From Gibbula magus (lineage: Eukaryota > Mollusca > Gastropoda > Trochida > Trochidae): a stretch of DNA of 64,000 bases. Where the stretch lies: the NCBI GenBank assembly GCA_936450465.1, contig OW388297.1, positions 60,826,581 through 60,890,580 on the forward strand, written 5' to 3'. The notes under the pieces are model-generated. The model searched no databases and was not told where the DNA came from. It worked only from the letters and a program-made list of their open reading frames with translations. Numbering within the stretch: the first letter of the stretch is position 1; each line of letters begins with the position of its first letter. Made by a program: the position numbers and the translations under genes. Below are positions 9,621 through 21,560 of this stretch, in pieces.

Positions 9621-10994
9621 ATAGAGCCATGGGCTCTGTAGCTCATCAGGATTTGATTTATTATCTAAGGTTGAATATCTAAGTTATCTCAAGTAATACA
9701 TTGCTAACAAGCAAAAAATAGGTTTTTAGATCATGACCCCTGTGACCTGTATTTGGAGTCACAGGGTCACCAATCCTACAATTAAGAATCACCTTTGACC
9801 AAAGAGTGTCTACACAATTTTACAGCTCTCTAGACCGTTTGGAACTGGAGAAGAAGATGAAAATAGGTTTTTGGGGTTGTGACCTCTGAGACCCCATTTG
9901 GGGTCACGGGGTCACGAAATCTACAATTTAGAATCCCCATTGGCCAAGAAGTCTGCACACAACTTTTCAGCTCTCTAGACCTTTTGGAACTTGAGAAGAA
10001 GATGATAATAGGTTTTTAAAGATGTGACCCCTGAGACCCCATTTGAGGTCACGGGGTCACGAAATCTACAATTTAGAATCCCCATTACCCAAGGAGTCTG
10101 CACACAATTTTTCAGCTCTCTAGAACTTTTGAAACTGGAGAAGAAGATGAAAATAGGTTTTTAAGGTTGTGACCCCTGTAACCCCATTTGGGGTCATGGG
10201 GTCATTAATCTACAATTTAGAATCTCCATTAGCCAAGGAGTCTGCACACAACTTTTCAGCTCTCTAAACCTTTTGGAACTGGAGAAGAAGATGAAAATAG
10301 GTTTTTAAGGATGTGACCCCTGTGACCCCATTTGAGGTCACGGGGTCACGAAATCTACAATTTAGAATCCCCATTACCCAAGGAGTCTGCACACAACTTT
10401 TCAGCTCTCAAGAACTTTTGGAACTGGAGAAGAAGATGAAAATAGGTTTTTAAGGATGTGACCCCTGTGACCCCATTTGGGGTCATGGGGTCACGAAATC
10501 TACAATTTAGAATCCCCATTACCCAAGGAGTCTGCACACAACTTTTCAGCTCTCTACAACTTTTGGAACTGGAGAAGAAGATGAAAATAGGTTTCTAAGG
10601 ATGTGACCCCTGTGACCCTATTTGGGGTCATGGTGTCACGAGATCTACAATTTAGAATCCCCATGGGCCAAGGAGTCTGCACACAATTTTTCAGCTCTCT
10701 AGACCTTTTGGAACTGGAGAAGAAGATGAAAATAGGTTTTTAAGGATGTGACCCCTGTGACCCCATTTGGGGTCATGGGGTCACGAAATCTACAATTTAG
10801 AATCCCCATTGGCCAAGGAGTCTGCACATAAAATTTCAGCTCTGTGGAGTCATTGGTTCTGGAGAAGAAGTCGAAAAAGCGAAAAGTTTACGGATGGACG
10901 GACGGATGGACGGACGGACGGATGGACGGATGGACGGACGCCAGACACCATGCAATGGCATAAGCCCATCGGGCCTTTCAGGCCTGATGAGCTA
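9621..10994 (+). mobile_element. Family E element E2, complete (1.37 kb)
   Basis: Left end ATAGAGCCATGGGCTCTG is at 9621. Eight monomers follow; their CAGCTCTCTAGA phrase recurs at about 9823, 9968, 10113, 10257, 10402, 10547, 10692 and 10837, a very regular 145-bp period. Then come a GGACGGAT-rich tract (10894-10942) and the terminal hairpin at 10964-10992 (GCCCATC...GATGAGC, with inner GGGCC/GGCCT stem), followed only by TA. E3 starts three A residues later. The organisation fits Helentron-associated (HINE/DINE-1/'pearl'-like) elements: no TSD, terminal hairpin, tandem core. That class assignment is inference. Confidence 0.8.
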
Positions 10995-13599
10995 AAAATA
11001 GAGCCATGGGCTCTGTAGCTCATCAGGGTTTATGTTGTTTGATGATGAAGACAGAAATAATATTGTCTCAATATAATGCACAATCCTTAGCCGGGTTAGC
11101 CCTGAGAAATCTTAGTCTTGAAATTGAGAGAAAGCACTCAGCAAGGTCAACACATAGGAGATTATGCAATATGCTGACCCCTTGGCTCTGGTTACGAGGC
11201 AGCTGTGCTTTTACAGCCAAATTTATAGCCTCTGCCTTGCACTAAACACTGGCAGCACTGATCTAACTGTATAAGGCTTAGAGAGAACAGGCAATGTGAT
11301 GAATCTCATGGTACAAAGTACAATTTAGAATCACCTTGGCTAAATAATCTTTGCACAATTTTAACGGTTCTAAGCCTTTTCATCTAAACATCTAAACATT
11401 CTGAACGCAATATTCCTTCTAGTTTGTTCTGGAGAAGAAGATGAAAATAGATTTTTATGTTTTGACCTGTGAGGGCTTTTTTATAATATCCACAACATTC
11501 AGTTCATAGGCTATTTAACAGTTCTTAATTCACATTGATTACATCAATTTGACAAACATGTCCATAATGGAGACTTGATCTTCAAAATATATTTCACATT
11601 CCTACTGAATAAGATTAACTGCAAAGTTACTTTTTTTCTCAATTCTGCATTTCTCAAACCCAAGTTAGGACTCACATATCTAAAAGATGAGATGACTCTT
11701 CCTCAGGTATTTTATTAGGGATAAATTGAAGACTGGTTGAAGTGCCATAAAATATCAGTTCAAAATTCAATTTCAAAGGGTTTTTTTTAGGCTGTGGCCT
11801 ATATTTGGGGTCACAGGGTCATCAAATTTACAAGTTAGAATCCCCATTGGCTAAAGAGTTTGCACCCAATATTACAGCCTTCTAGGTCTATTTGTTCCAG
11901 AGGAAAGGATGAAAACATGATTTTAGGTAATGGCCTGTGAGGCCCTTATTTGGGGCCACAGGGTCACCAAATCTACAATTTAGAATCTCCATTGGCTAAA
12001 GACTCTTTACACAACATGACAGCCTTCTAGGTCTTTTTGTTCTGGAGAAGAAGATAGAAATAGTATTATCTTATCATTTCAATACCAGTCATATGCAGTT
12101 CACATATCTCATGTAACATAAAAGAATTCTTAACTCCTCTTCAATTTATTCCTTTGTGGCTTGTCACAATATTCAGTTCATAGGCTATTCAATAGTTCTC
12201 ATTTCACATTGATTACATCAATTTGAGAAACATGTCCACAATGCAGATTGTAATCTTAAGTCGACATATATTTCACATTACTACTGAATAAGATTAACTG
12301 CACAGTTACTTTTTTTTCTCAATTATACATTTCTCAAACCTAAGTTAGGACTCACATATCAACAAGATGAGATGACTCTCCCTCAGGTATTTTTTAGGGA
12401 TAAATTGAAGACTGATTGAAGTGCACATAAAATATCAGTCCAAAATCCAATTTCAAAGGTTTTTTTAGGCTGTGGCCCATATTTGGAGTCACAGGGTCAC
12501 CAAATTTACAAGGTAGAATCCTCATTGGCTAAAGAGTTTGCACACAATATTACACCCTTCTAGGTCTATTTGTTCCGGAGAAACAGATAAAAACATGATT
12601 TTAGGTAATGGCCTGTGAGGCCCTTATTTGGGGCCACAGGGTCAACCAATCTACAATTTAGAATCTCCATTGGCTAAAGATTCTTTACACAACATGACAG
12701 CCTTCTAGGACTTTTCGTTCTGGAGAAGAAGATTAAAATAGGATTTTAGGTAATGGCCTATGAGGCCCTTATGTTGGGCCACAGGGTCACCAAATCTACA
12801 ATTTAGAATCCCCATTGGCCAAGGAGTCTGCACACAACTTTTCAGCTCTCTAGACCTTTTGGAACTGGAGGAGAAGATGAAAATAGGTTTTTAAGGATGT
12901 GACCCCTGTGACCCCATTTGGGGTTATGGGGTCACAAAATCTACAATTTAGAATCCCCATTGGCCAAGGAGTGTGCACACATCTTTTCAGCTCTCTAGAC
13001 ATTTTGGAACTGGAGAAGAAGATGAAAATAGGTTTTTAAGGATGTGACCCCTGTGACCCCATTTGGGGTCACGGGGTCACGAAATCTACAATTTAGAATC
13101 CCCATTGGCCAAGGAGTCTGCATATAAAATTTCAGCTCTGTGGAGTTATTGGTTCTGGAGAAGAAGTAGAAAAATAGAGCCATGGGCTCTGTAGCTCATC
13201 AGAGTTTATTTTGTTTGATGATGAAGACAGAAATATGTTGTCTCAATATAATGCACAATCCCTAACCCTGACAAATCTTAGTCTTGAAATTGAGAGAGAG
13301 CACTCAGCAAGGTCAACACACAGGAGATTATGCAATATTCTGACCCCTTGGCTCTGGTTACAAGCCAGCTGTGTTTTTTGTGTTTTACCGCCAAATTATG
13401 TAATAGACTCTTGCTTGCACTAAACACTGGCAGCACTGATCTAACTGTATAAGGCTTAAAGAGAACAGGCAATGTGATGAATCTCATGGTACATAGTACA
13501 ATTTTGAATCACCTTGGCTAAACAATCTCGGTTCTAAGCCTTGTCATCCAAACATCTAAACATTCTGAACAAAATATTCCTTTTAGTTTGTTCTGGATG

Positions 13600-16500
13600 A
13601 AAACAGGATTTTAGGTAATGGCCTACGGGGCTCTTATTTGGGGCCACTGGGTCACCAAATCTACAATTTAGAATCTCCATTGGCTAAAGACTCTTTACAC
13701 AACATGACAACCTTCTAGGTCTTTTCGTTCTGGAGAAGATGAAAATAATCTTATCTTATCATTTCATCACCAGTCATATGCAGTTCACATATCTCATGTA
13801 AAATAAAAGAATTCTTAACTCCTCTTCAATTTAGTCCTTTATGCCTTGTCACAATTTTCAGTTCATAGGCTATTCAATAGTTCTCATTTCACATTGATTA
13901 CATCAATTTGACAAACATGTCCACAATGTAGATTGTTATCTAAAGTCGACATACATTTCAAATAAAGTGGCTGAAGTGTCATAAAATATCAGTTCAAAAT
14001 TCATTTTCAAAGGATTTTTTTAGGCTGTGGCCCATATTTGGGGTCACAGGGTCACCAAATTTACAAGTTTGAATCCCCATTGGCTAAAGAGTTTGCATAC
14101 AATATTACAGCCTTCTAGATCTTTTTGTTCCGGAGAAAAAGATGAAAACAGGATTTTAGGTAATGGCCTGTGAGGCCCTTATTTTGGGCCACAGGGTCAC
14201 CAAATCTACAATTTAGAATCTTCATTGGCTAAAGACTCATTACACAACATGACAACCTTCTAGGTCTTTTCGTTCTGGAGAAGATGAAAATAATCTTATC
14301 TTATCATTTCATCACCAGTCATATGCAGTTCACATATCTCATGTAAAATAAAAGAATTCTTAACTCCTCTTCAATTTAGTCCTTTATGCCTTGTCACAAT
14401 TTTCAGTTCATAGGCTATTCAATAGTTCTCATTTCACATTGATTACATCAATTTGACAAACATGTCCACAATGTAGATTGTTATCTAAAGTCGACATACA
14501 TTTCAAATAAAGTGGCTGAAGTGTCATAAAATATCAGTTCAAAATTCATTTTCAAAGGGTTTTTTTTAGGCTGTGGCCCATATTTGGGGTCACAGGGTCA
14601 CCAAATTTACCAGTTTGAATCCCCATTGGCTAAAGAGTTTGCATACAATATTACAGCCTTCTAGATCTTTTTGTTCCGGAGAAAAAGATGAAAACAGGAT
14701 TTTAGGTAATGGCCTGTGAGGCCCTTATTTGGGGCCATAGGGTCACCAAATCTACAATTTAGAATCTTCATTGGCTAAAGACTCATTACACAACATGACA
14801 ACCTTCTAGGTCTTTTCGTTCTGGAGAAGATGAAAATAATCTTATCTTATCATTTCATCACCAGTCATATGCAGTTCACATATCTCATGTAAAATAAAAG
14901 AATTCTTAACTCCTCTTCAATTTAGTCCTTTATGCCTTGTCACAATTTTCAGTTCATAGTTCTCATTTCACATTGATTACATCAATTTGACAAACATGTC
15001 CACAATGTAGATTGTTATCTAAAGTCGACATACATTTCAAATAAAGTGGCTGAAGTGTCATAAAATATCAGTTCAAAATTCATTTTCAAAGGATTTTTTT
15101 AGGCTGTGGCCCATATTTGGGGTCACAGGGTCACCAAATTTACCAGTTTGAATCCCCATTGGCTAAAGAGTTTGCATACAATATTACAGCCTTCTAGATC
15201 TTTTTGTTCCGGAGAAAAAGATGAAAACAGGATTTTAGGTAATGGCCTGTGAGGCCCTTATTTGGGGCCATAGGGTCACCAAATCTACAATTTAGAATCT
15301 TCATTGGCTAAAGACTCATTACACAACATGACAACCTTCTAGGTCTTTTCGTTCTGGAGAAGATGAAAATAATCTTATCTTATCATTTCATCACCAGTCA
15401 TATGCAGTTCACATATCTCATGTAAAATAAAAGAATTCTTAACTCCTCTTCAATTTAGTCCTTTATGCCTTGTCACAATTTTCAGTTCATAGGCTATTCA
15501 AAAGTTCTCATTTCACATTGATTACATCAATTTGACAAACATGTCCACAATGTAGATTGTTATCTAAAGTCGACATACATTTCAAATAAAGTGGCTGAAG
15601 TGTCATAAAATATCAGTTCAAAATTCATTTTCAAAGGGTTTTTTTTAGGCGTTGGCCCATATTTGGGGTCACAGGGTCACCAAATTTACCAGTTTGAATC
15701 CCCATTGGCTAAAGAGTTTGCATACAATATTACAGCCTTCTAGATCTTTTTGTTCCGGAGAAAAAGATGAAAACAGGATTTTAGGTAATGGCCTGTGAGG
15801 CCCTTATTTGGGGCCATAGGGTCACCAAATCGACAATTTAGAATCTTCATTGGCTAAAGACTCATTACACAACATGACAACCTTCTAGGTCTTTTCGTTC
15901 TGGAGAAGATGAAAATAATCTTATCTTATCATTTCATCACCAGTCATATGCAGTTCACATATCTCATGTAAAATAAAAGAATTCTTAACTCCTCTTCAAT
16001 TTAGTCCTTTATGCCTTGTCACAATTTTCAGTTCATAGTTCTCATTTCACATTGATTACATCAATTTGACAAACATGTCCACAATGTAGATTGTTATCTA
16101 AAGTCGACATACATTTCAAATAAAGTGGCTGAAGTGTCATAAAATATCAGTTCAAAATTCATTTTCAAAGGGTTTTTTTTAGGCTGTGGCCCATATTTGG
16201 GGTCACAGGGTCACCAAATTTACAAGTTTGAATCCCCATTGGCTAAAGAGTTTGCATACAATATTACAGCCTTCTAGATCTTTTTGTTCCGGAGAAAAAG
16301 ATGAAAACAGGATTTTAGGTAATGGCCTGTGAGGCCCTTATTTGGGGCCACAGGGTCACCAAATCTACAATTTAGAATCTTCATTGGCTAAAGACTAATT
16401 ACACAACATGACAACCTTCTAGGTCTTTTCGTTCTGGAGAAGATGAAAATAATCTTATCTTATCATTTCATCACCAGTCATATGCAGTTCACATATCTCA

Positions 16501-17960
16501 TGTAAAATAAAAGAATTCTTAACTCCTCTTCAATTTAGTCCTTTATGCCTTGTCACAATTTTCAGTTCATAGGCTATTCAATAGTTCTCATTTCACATTG
16601 ATTACATCAATTTGACAAACATGTCCACAATGTAGATTGTTATCTAAAGTCGACATACATTTCAAATAAAGTGGCTGAAGTGTCATAAAATATCAGTTCA
16701 AAATTCATTTTCAAAGGGTTTTTTTAGGCTGTGGCCCATATTTGGGGTCACAGGGTCACCAAATTTACAAGTTTGAATCCCCATTGGCTAAAGAGTTTGC
16801 ATACAATATTACAGCCTTCTAGATCTTTTTGTTCCGGAGAAAAAGATGAAAACAGGATTTTAGGTAATGGCCTGTGAGGCCCTTATTTGGGGCCACAGGG
16901 TCACCAAATCTACAATTTAGAATCTTCATTGGCTAAAGACTCATTACACAACATGACAACCTTCTAGGTCTTTTCGTTCTGGAGAAGATGAAAATAATCT
17001 TATGTTATCATTTCATCACCAGTCATATGCAGTTCACATATCTCATGTAAAATAAAAGAATTCTTAACTCCTCTTCAATTTAGTCCTTTATGCCTTGTCA
17101 CAATTTTCAGTTCATAGGCTATTCAATAGTTCTCATTTCACATTGATTACATCAATTTGACAAACATGTCCACAATGTAGATTGTTATCTAAAGTCGACA
17201 TACATTTCAAATAAAGTGGTTGAAGTGTCATAAAATATCAGTTCAAAATTCATTTTCAAAGGTTTTTTTTAGGCTGTGGCCCATATTTGGGGTCACAGGG
17301 TCACCAAATTTACAAGTTTGAATCCCCATTGGCTAAAGAGTTTGCATACAATATTACAGCCTTCTAGATCTTTTTGTTCTGGAGAAAAAGATGAAAACAA
17401 GATTTTAGGTAATGGCCTGTGAGGCCCTTATTTGGGGTCACAGGGTCACCAAATCTATAATTTAGAATCTCCATTAGCTAAAGACTCTTTACACAACATG
17501 ACAACCTTCTAGGTCTTTTCGTTCTGGAGAAAAAGATGAAAATAATCTTATCTTATCATTTCATCACCAGTCATATGCAGTTCACATATCTCATGTAAAA
17601 TAAAAGAATTCTTAACTCCTCTTCAATTTAGTCCTTTATGACTTGTCACAATTTTCATTTCATAGGCTATTCAACAGTTCTCATTTCACATTGATTACAT
17701 CAATTTGACAAACATGTCCACAATGTAGATTGTTCTTTCAAGTCGACATACATTTCAAATAAAGTGAAAGAAGTGCACATAAAATATCAGTTCAAAATTC
17801 AATTTCGACAGGTTTTTTAGGCTGTGGCCCATATTTGGGGTCTCAGGGTCACCAAATTTACAAGTTAGAATCCCCATTGGCTAAAGAGTTTGCATACAAT
17901 ATTACAGCCTTCTAGGTCTTTTTGTTCCGGAGAAAAAGATGAAAACAGGATTTTAGGTAA
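13600..17960 (+). repeat. Eight-copy tandem array of a ~545-bp composite unit
   Basis: The marker CAGTCATATGCAGTTCACAT occurs at about 13771, 14316, 14862, 15395, 15941, 16475, 17020 and 17568. The steps are 545, 546, 533, 546, 534, 545 and 548 bp. Each unit joins two diverged ~150-bp monomers (with GGTCAC motifs) to ~250 bp of AT-rich sequence. The two short steps come from the same ~12-bp gap after GTTCATAG. E1 has two copies of this unit and E3 about one, so copy number differs widely between elements. Confidence 0.9.
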
Positions 17961-18556
17961 TGGCCTGTGAGGCCCTTATTTGGGGTCACATTGTCACCAA
18001 ATCTACAATTTAGAATCCCCATTGGCCAAGGAGTCTGTACATATAATTTCAGCTCTCTGGAGTCATTGGTTCTGGAGAAGAAGATGAAAATAGCTTTATA
18101 GCTTATGACCCCTGTGGCCCTTATTTGGGGTCACATGGTCACCAAATCTACAATTTAGAATCCCCATTGGCCAAGGAGTCTGTACATAAAATTTCAGCTC
18201 TCTGGAGTCATTGGTTCTGGAGAAGAAGATGAAAATAGCTTTTAAGGTTATGACCCCTGGAGCCCTTATTTGGGGTCACAGGGTCACCAAACCTACAATT
18301 TAGAATCCCCATTGGCCAAGGCGTCTGTACATAAAATTTCAGCTCTCTAGAGTTATTGGTTCTGGAGAAGAAGTCGAAAAAGTGAAAAGTTTACGGACGG
18401 ACGGACGGACGGACGGATTAGTCCGGTGGCCAGACCCCTATTTTTTGGACAACCTTGCATTGCGGTATGTACAAAGTTTTTTTGCTGTTTCTATACCTCT
18501 GAGATGTGCTCTTCAAGAATCTGAATGATGCCACTCTGTCATCATTGGGCAATCCG

Positions 18557-19065
18557 CACAATATGCAAATTAAGGCCGCCATTACTGAAAATCTTGATTT
18601 CGTCATTTTCTCCGTAACTATGCATGATATCAAATTAATTTTGGTGTCTATCCCCATGTTTAGATGGGTAATGGATCAGATTAAACCTTTTCAGTAAAGA
18701 TGACAACAATACTTTATGCTGAATATGCAAATTAAGGCCGCCATTACTGAAAATCTTGTTTTCGTCAATATCTCAGTAACAATGCATGACATCAACTTAA
18801 TTTTGGTGTCTATCCCCATGTTTAGAGGGGTAATGAATCAGATTAAGCCTTTTCAGTAAAGATCACAACAATAATTCATGCTGAATATGCAAATTAAGGC
18901 CGCCATTACTGAAAATCTTGATTTCGTCAATATCTCAGTAACTATGCATGCTATCAACTTAATTTTGGTGTCTATCTCCATGTTTAGAGGGGTAATGAAT
19001 CAGATTAAGCCTATTCAGTAAAGATCACAGCATAAGTTGTGCTGAATATGTAAATTAAGGCTGCC
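18557..19065 (+). repeat. ~162-bp tandem repeats, left arm of the foldback
   Basis: ATATGCAAATTAAGGC recurs at about 18561, 18723 and 18885 and, diverged, at 19046. Each unit contains GCCGCCATTACTGAAAATC and CCATGTTTAGA.GGGTAATG. The inverted counterpart lies at 21180-21560. Confidence 0.85.
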
Positions 19066-19078
19066 ATTACTCAATGCA

Positions 19079-19557
19079 TTGGTAAGAGGGTATGTCCATG
19101 CTGAACTTCAGAAGACTTGTCTTGTTCAGCTTTCATTACAGATTCGACTCCTCTTACCATACTTTCTAGCAAATCTATTAACAGTTGTAGATAAGCATGG
19201 TAAAGATGCATGGTGCCAATGCCAAGACCTTTCGCTGCATAAGGAAGGACGAGATGACAGAACAGATAATCAAAGATATCCCCGTCTAGATACCATGGTG
19301 CTAAAAAGCCAGACCTGCCTTCAATTGAAGTGAATTGTTCTGTTTTACTGTTTCGAATGAAATAGGTTTACCAAATGATATTCTCGGAATTCATACCAAA
19401 GCTCAGGGGCATGCACATGCTCATGAGTTGTATTGCCTTTCTTGGCGTATTGACGACAGACAGTGGACTTGAGCGTATCATGAAATCGTATGTTGGAGAT
19501 GTGGCACACATGCTGTCGGGGAAGAAATATCCCCAGAACTCAGTGCCCTTCAGTTAG
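19079..19557 (+). pseudogene. Left-arm copy of an uncharacterised protein gene, internally deleted
   Basis: This is the inverted copy of the pseudogene at 20371-21123. Shared peptides are KHGKDAWCQC (partner KMHGANAL, a frame apart) and IFSEFIPKLRGMHMLMS, then TDSGLERIMKSYV and HMLSGKKYPQN. Relative to the right arm it lacks about 270-300 bp (the segment coding MAHPERTFHLDYEF... to QQLYRVVVN); the junction falls just before 'aaataggtttaccaaatg'. It also has several frame breaks. It cannot encode a complete product. Confidence 0.65.
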
Positions 19558-20370
19558 TGACAAAGGAACTGTTGCTTGCACATCAAAAGGATGCGAATGT
19601 CATGAGATGCTTGGAGCCCGTGAAATGATTATGTAAGAAGCATCACAACTCGCCACTTAGTCCGAACCTGACAAAACCTGTCTTCATCATGTTGGTCTTT
19701 GTGTTGGAAGACTGGCCACTCCATATCTGGACAGTAGAGCTAACGATGCCACGCTCTTTTGCTTCTGCTGACTTCAACTATGCGAGATACGGGTTGTAAT
19801 ACGTGAGGACATTGGAGCATCTCCCACCTGGGGACACATCTGACTTGCATTGATCCTCTGGATCCTACTGGCCAACCCTTTGATTTGAACTTGGATAAGG
19901 ACGCATTAAATCGCCAGGTCAGCTCTTAAATGATGTAAGTTAACCATTCACAATCTCAACTGCGTCAAGTACGTTCACTGTTTCAGGTGCAATTAGACCA
20001 ATGACAACATTGATGATCACACTATAGCAAGATGATTAGTGGGATCCAGAGGATCGATGCAAGTCAGACGTTTATCCTGTATCTTGACTCTGTATTTGGC
20101 ATGCGAAGTGATGATTGATGCATGCTGTGTTCACCTCCCATGAAGGACTAAAGCACTTTCAATGTCCTTAGGTAGTACTAGCACAACTTAAAGCTTCCGT
20201 TGTTGAAGTGAGCAAAAGCAAACCAGTTTGGCATCATTTGCTCTATTGTCCGGAGGTGGAATGGCCAGTCAGCCCATCATTCCACCCACATGTAGACCAT
20301 CATGATGAAGACAGGTTTTGTCAGATTCTGAACCAAGTTGCAAGTTGTGATGCTTCTTAAAGAGATCATT

Positions 20371-21123
20371 TTAAGTGATCCGAGCATCTTTTGTCATTAA
20401 CCGAAGGGCTCTAAAGTTCTGTGGAACTTTCTTCCCCGACAGCATGTGTGACACACCACAAACATACGATTTCATGATATCCTCAAGTTCACTGTCTGTC
20501 ATCAATACGCCAACAGAGCCAATAAAACTCATGAGCATGTGCATGCCCCTAAGGTTTGGTATGAAGTCCGAGAATATCATTTGGTAAACCTATTTCACAT
20601 TGACTACAACTCTGTAGAGCTGCTGACCATTTGCCAAAACAGTAATGTCCAGTCCACATTCCTTCGTTAGACGAGCATCGGTCATGGCTGTGAGTATGGA
20701 GTCCGGGTGGGCTGGATTCATACCAATCAATCGCAGATACACGGCCTTGGTCGCTGGTTTCACCCTCTGCCCTTGCTCTCTACACAACTTAGTATTGAAG
20801 CCACCGAACTCGATAGGGTTTGTGCTTGTGGCAACATAGTTAAAGAACTCGTAGTCTAAATGGAAGGTCCTTTCTGGATGGGCCATTATTCAAAGCGGTA
20901 AGACAGAATGATTCACTTCACTTGAAGGCAGGTCTGGCTTTTTAGGAACACGGTATCTCTTGATGGGGATTATCTGTTCTACCCTCTCGTCCGTCCTTTT
21001 GCGGCGAAAGGTCAAGGCATTGGCACCATGCATCTTTACAATTAGCATTGCGAAAAAGTGTGTTGAGAGGAGTCGATTCCGTAATGAAACATGTACAAGG
21101 AAATTGTCACATAAGCTGAACAA
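20371..21123 (-). pseudogene. Right-arm copy of an uncharacterised metazoan protein family
   Basis: Three minus-strand segments (21123-20890, 20886-20590, 20580-20371) lie in one frame, separated only by TGA at 20890-20892 and TAG at 20590-20592. The TAG sits where relatives, as I recall them, have Trp. Peptides seen include KAVYLRLIGMNPAHPDSI, NGQQLYRVVVNVK, then IPNLRGMHMLMSFIGSVG, DSELEDIMKSYVCGVSHMLSGKK and NFRALRLMTKDA. The pattern G.H.LMSF.G..G.LM..S.LE......V.HMLSGK..... resembles a widespread uncharacterised protein family of marine invertebrates that appears linked to repeats. The function is unknown. No catalytic motif was recognised. Confidence 0.65.
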
Positions 21124-21179
21124 GACAAGTCTTCAGCATGGACATACCCTCTTAACAACGCATTGCTTACAGCAATGGC

Positions 21180-21560
21180 AGCCTTAATTAACGTATTCAG
21201 CACAAATTAATGTTGTGATCTTTACTGAAAAGGCTTAATCTGATTCATTACCCCTCTAAACATGGAGATAGACACCAAAATTAAGTTGATGTCATGCATT
21301 GTTACTGAGATATTGACGAAAACAAGATTTTCAGTAATGGCGGCCTTAATTTGCGTATTCAGCATAAATTATTGTTGTGATCTTTACTGAAAAGGTTTAA
21401 TCTGATTCATTACCCCTCTAAACATGGGGATAGACACCAAAATTAATTTGATATCATGCATAGTTACGGAGATACTGACGAAATCAAGATTTTCAGTAAT
21501 GGCGGCCTTAATTTGCATATTGTGCGGATTGCCCAATGATGACAGAGTGGCATCATTCAG
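21180..21560 (-). repeat. ~162-bp repeats, right arm of the foldback
   Basis: These are inverted counterparts of the left-arm repeats (TGGCGGCCTTAATTTGC at about 21339 and 21499, and a diverged unit near 21178). The right arm has about one unit fewer than the left. Confidence 0.8.

Noticed and set aside
13600..17960. Regularly spaced repeats as a possible CRISPR array
   Set aside because: The 545-bp units are repeated in full with no unique spacers, and the genome is eukaryotic.
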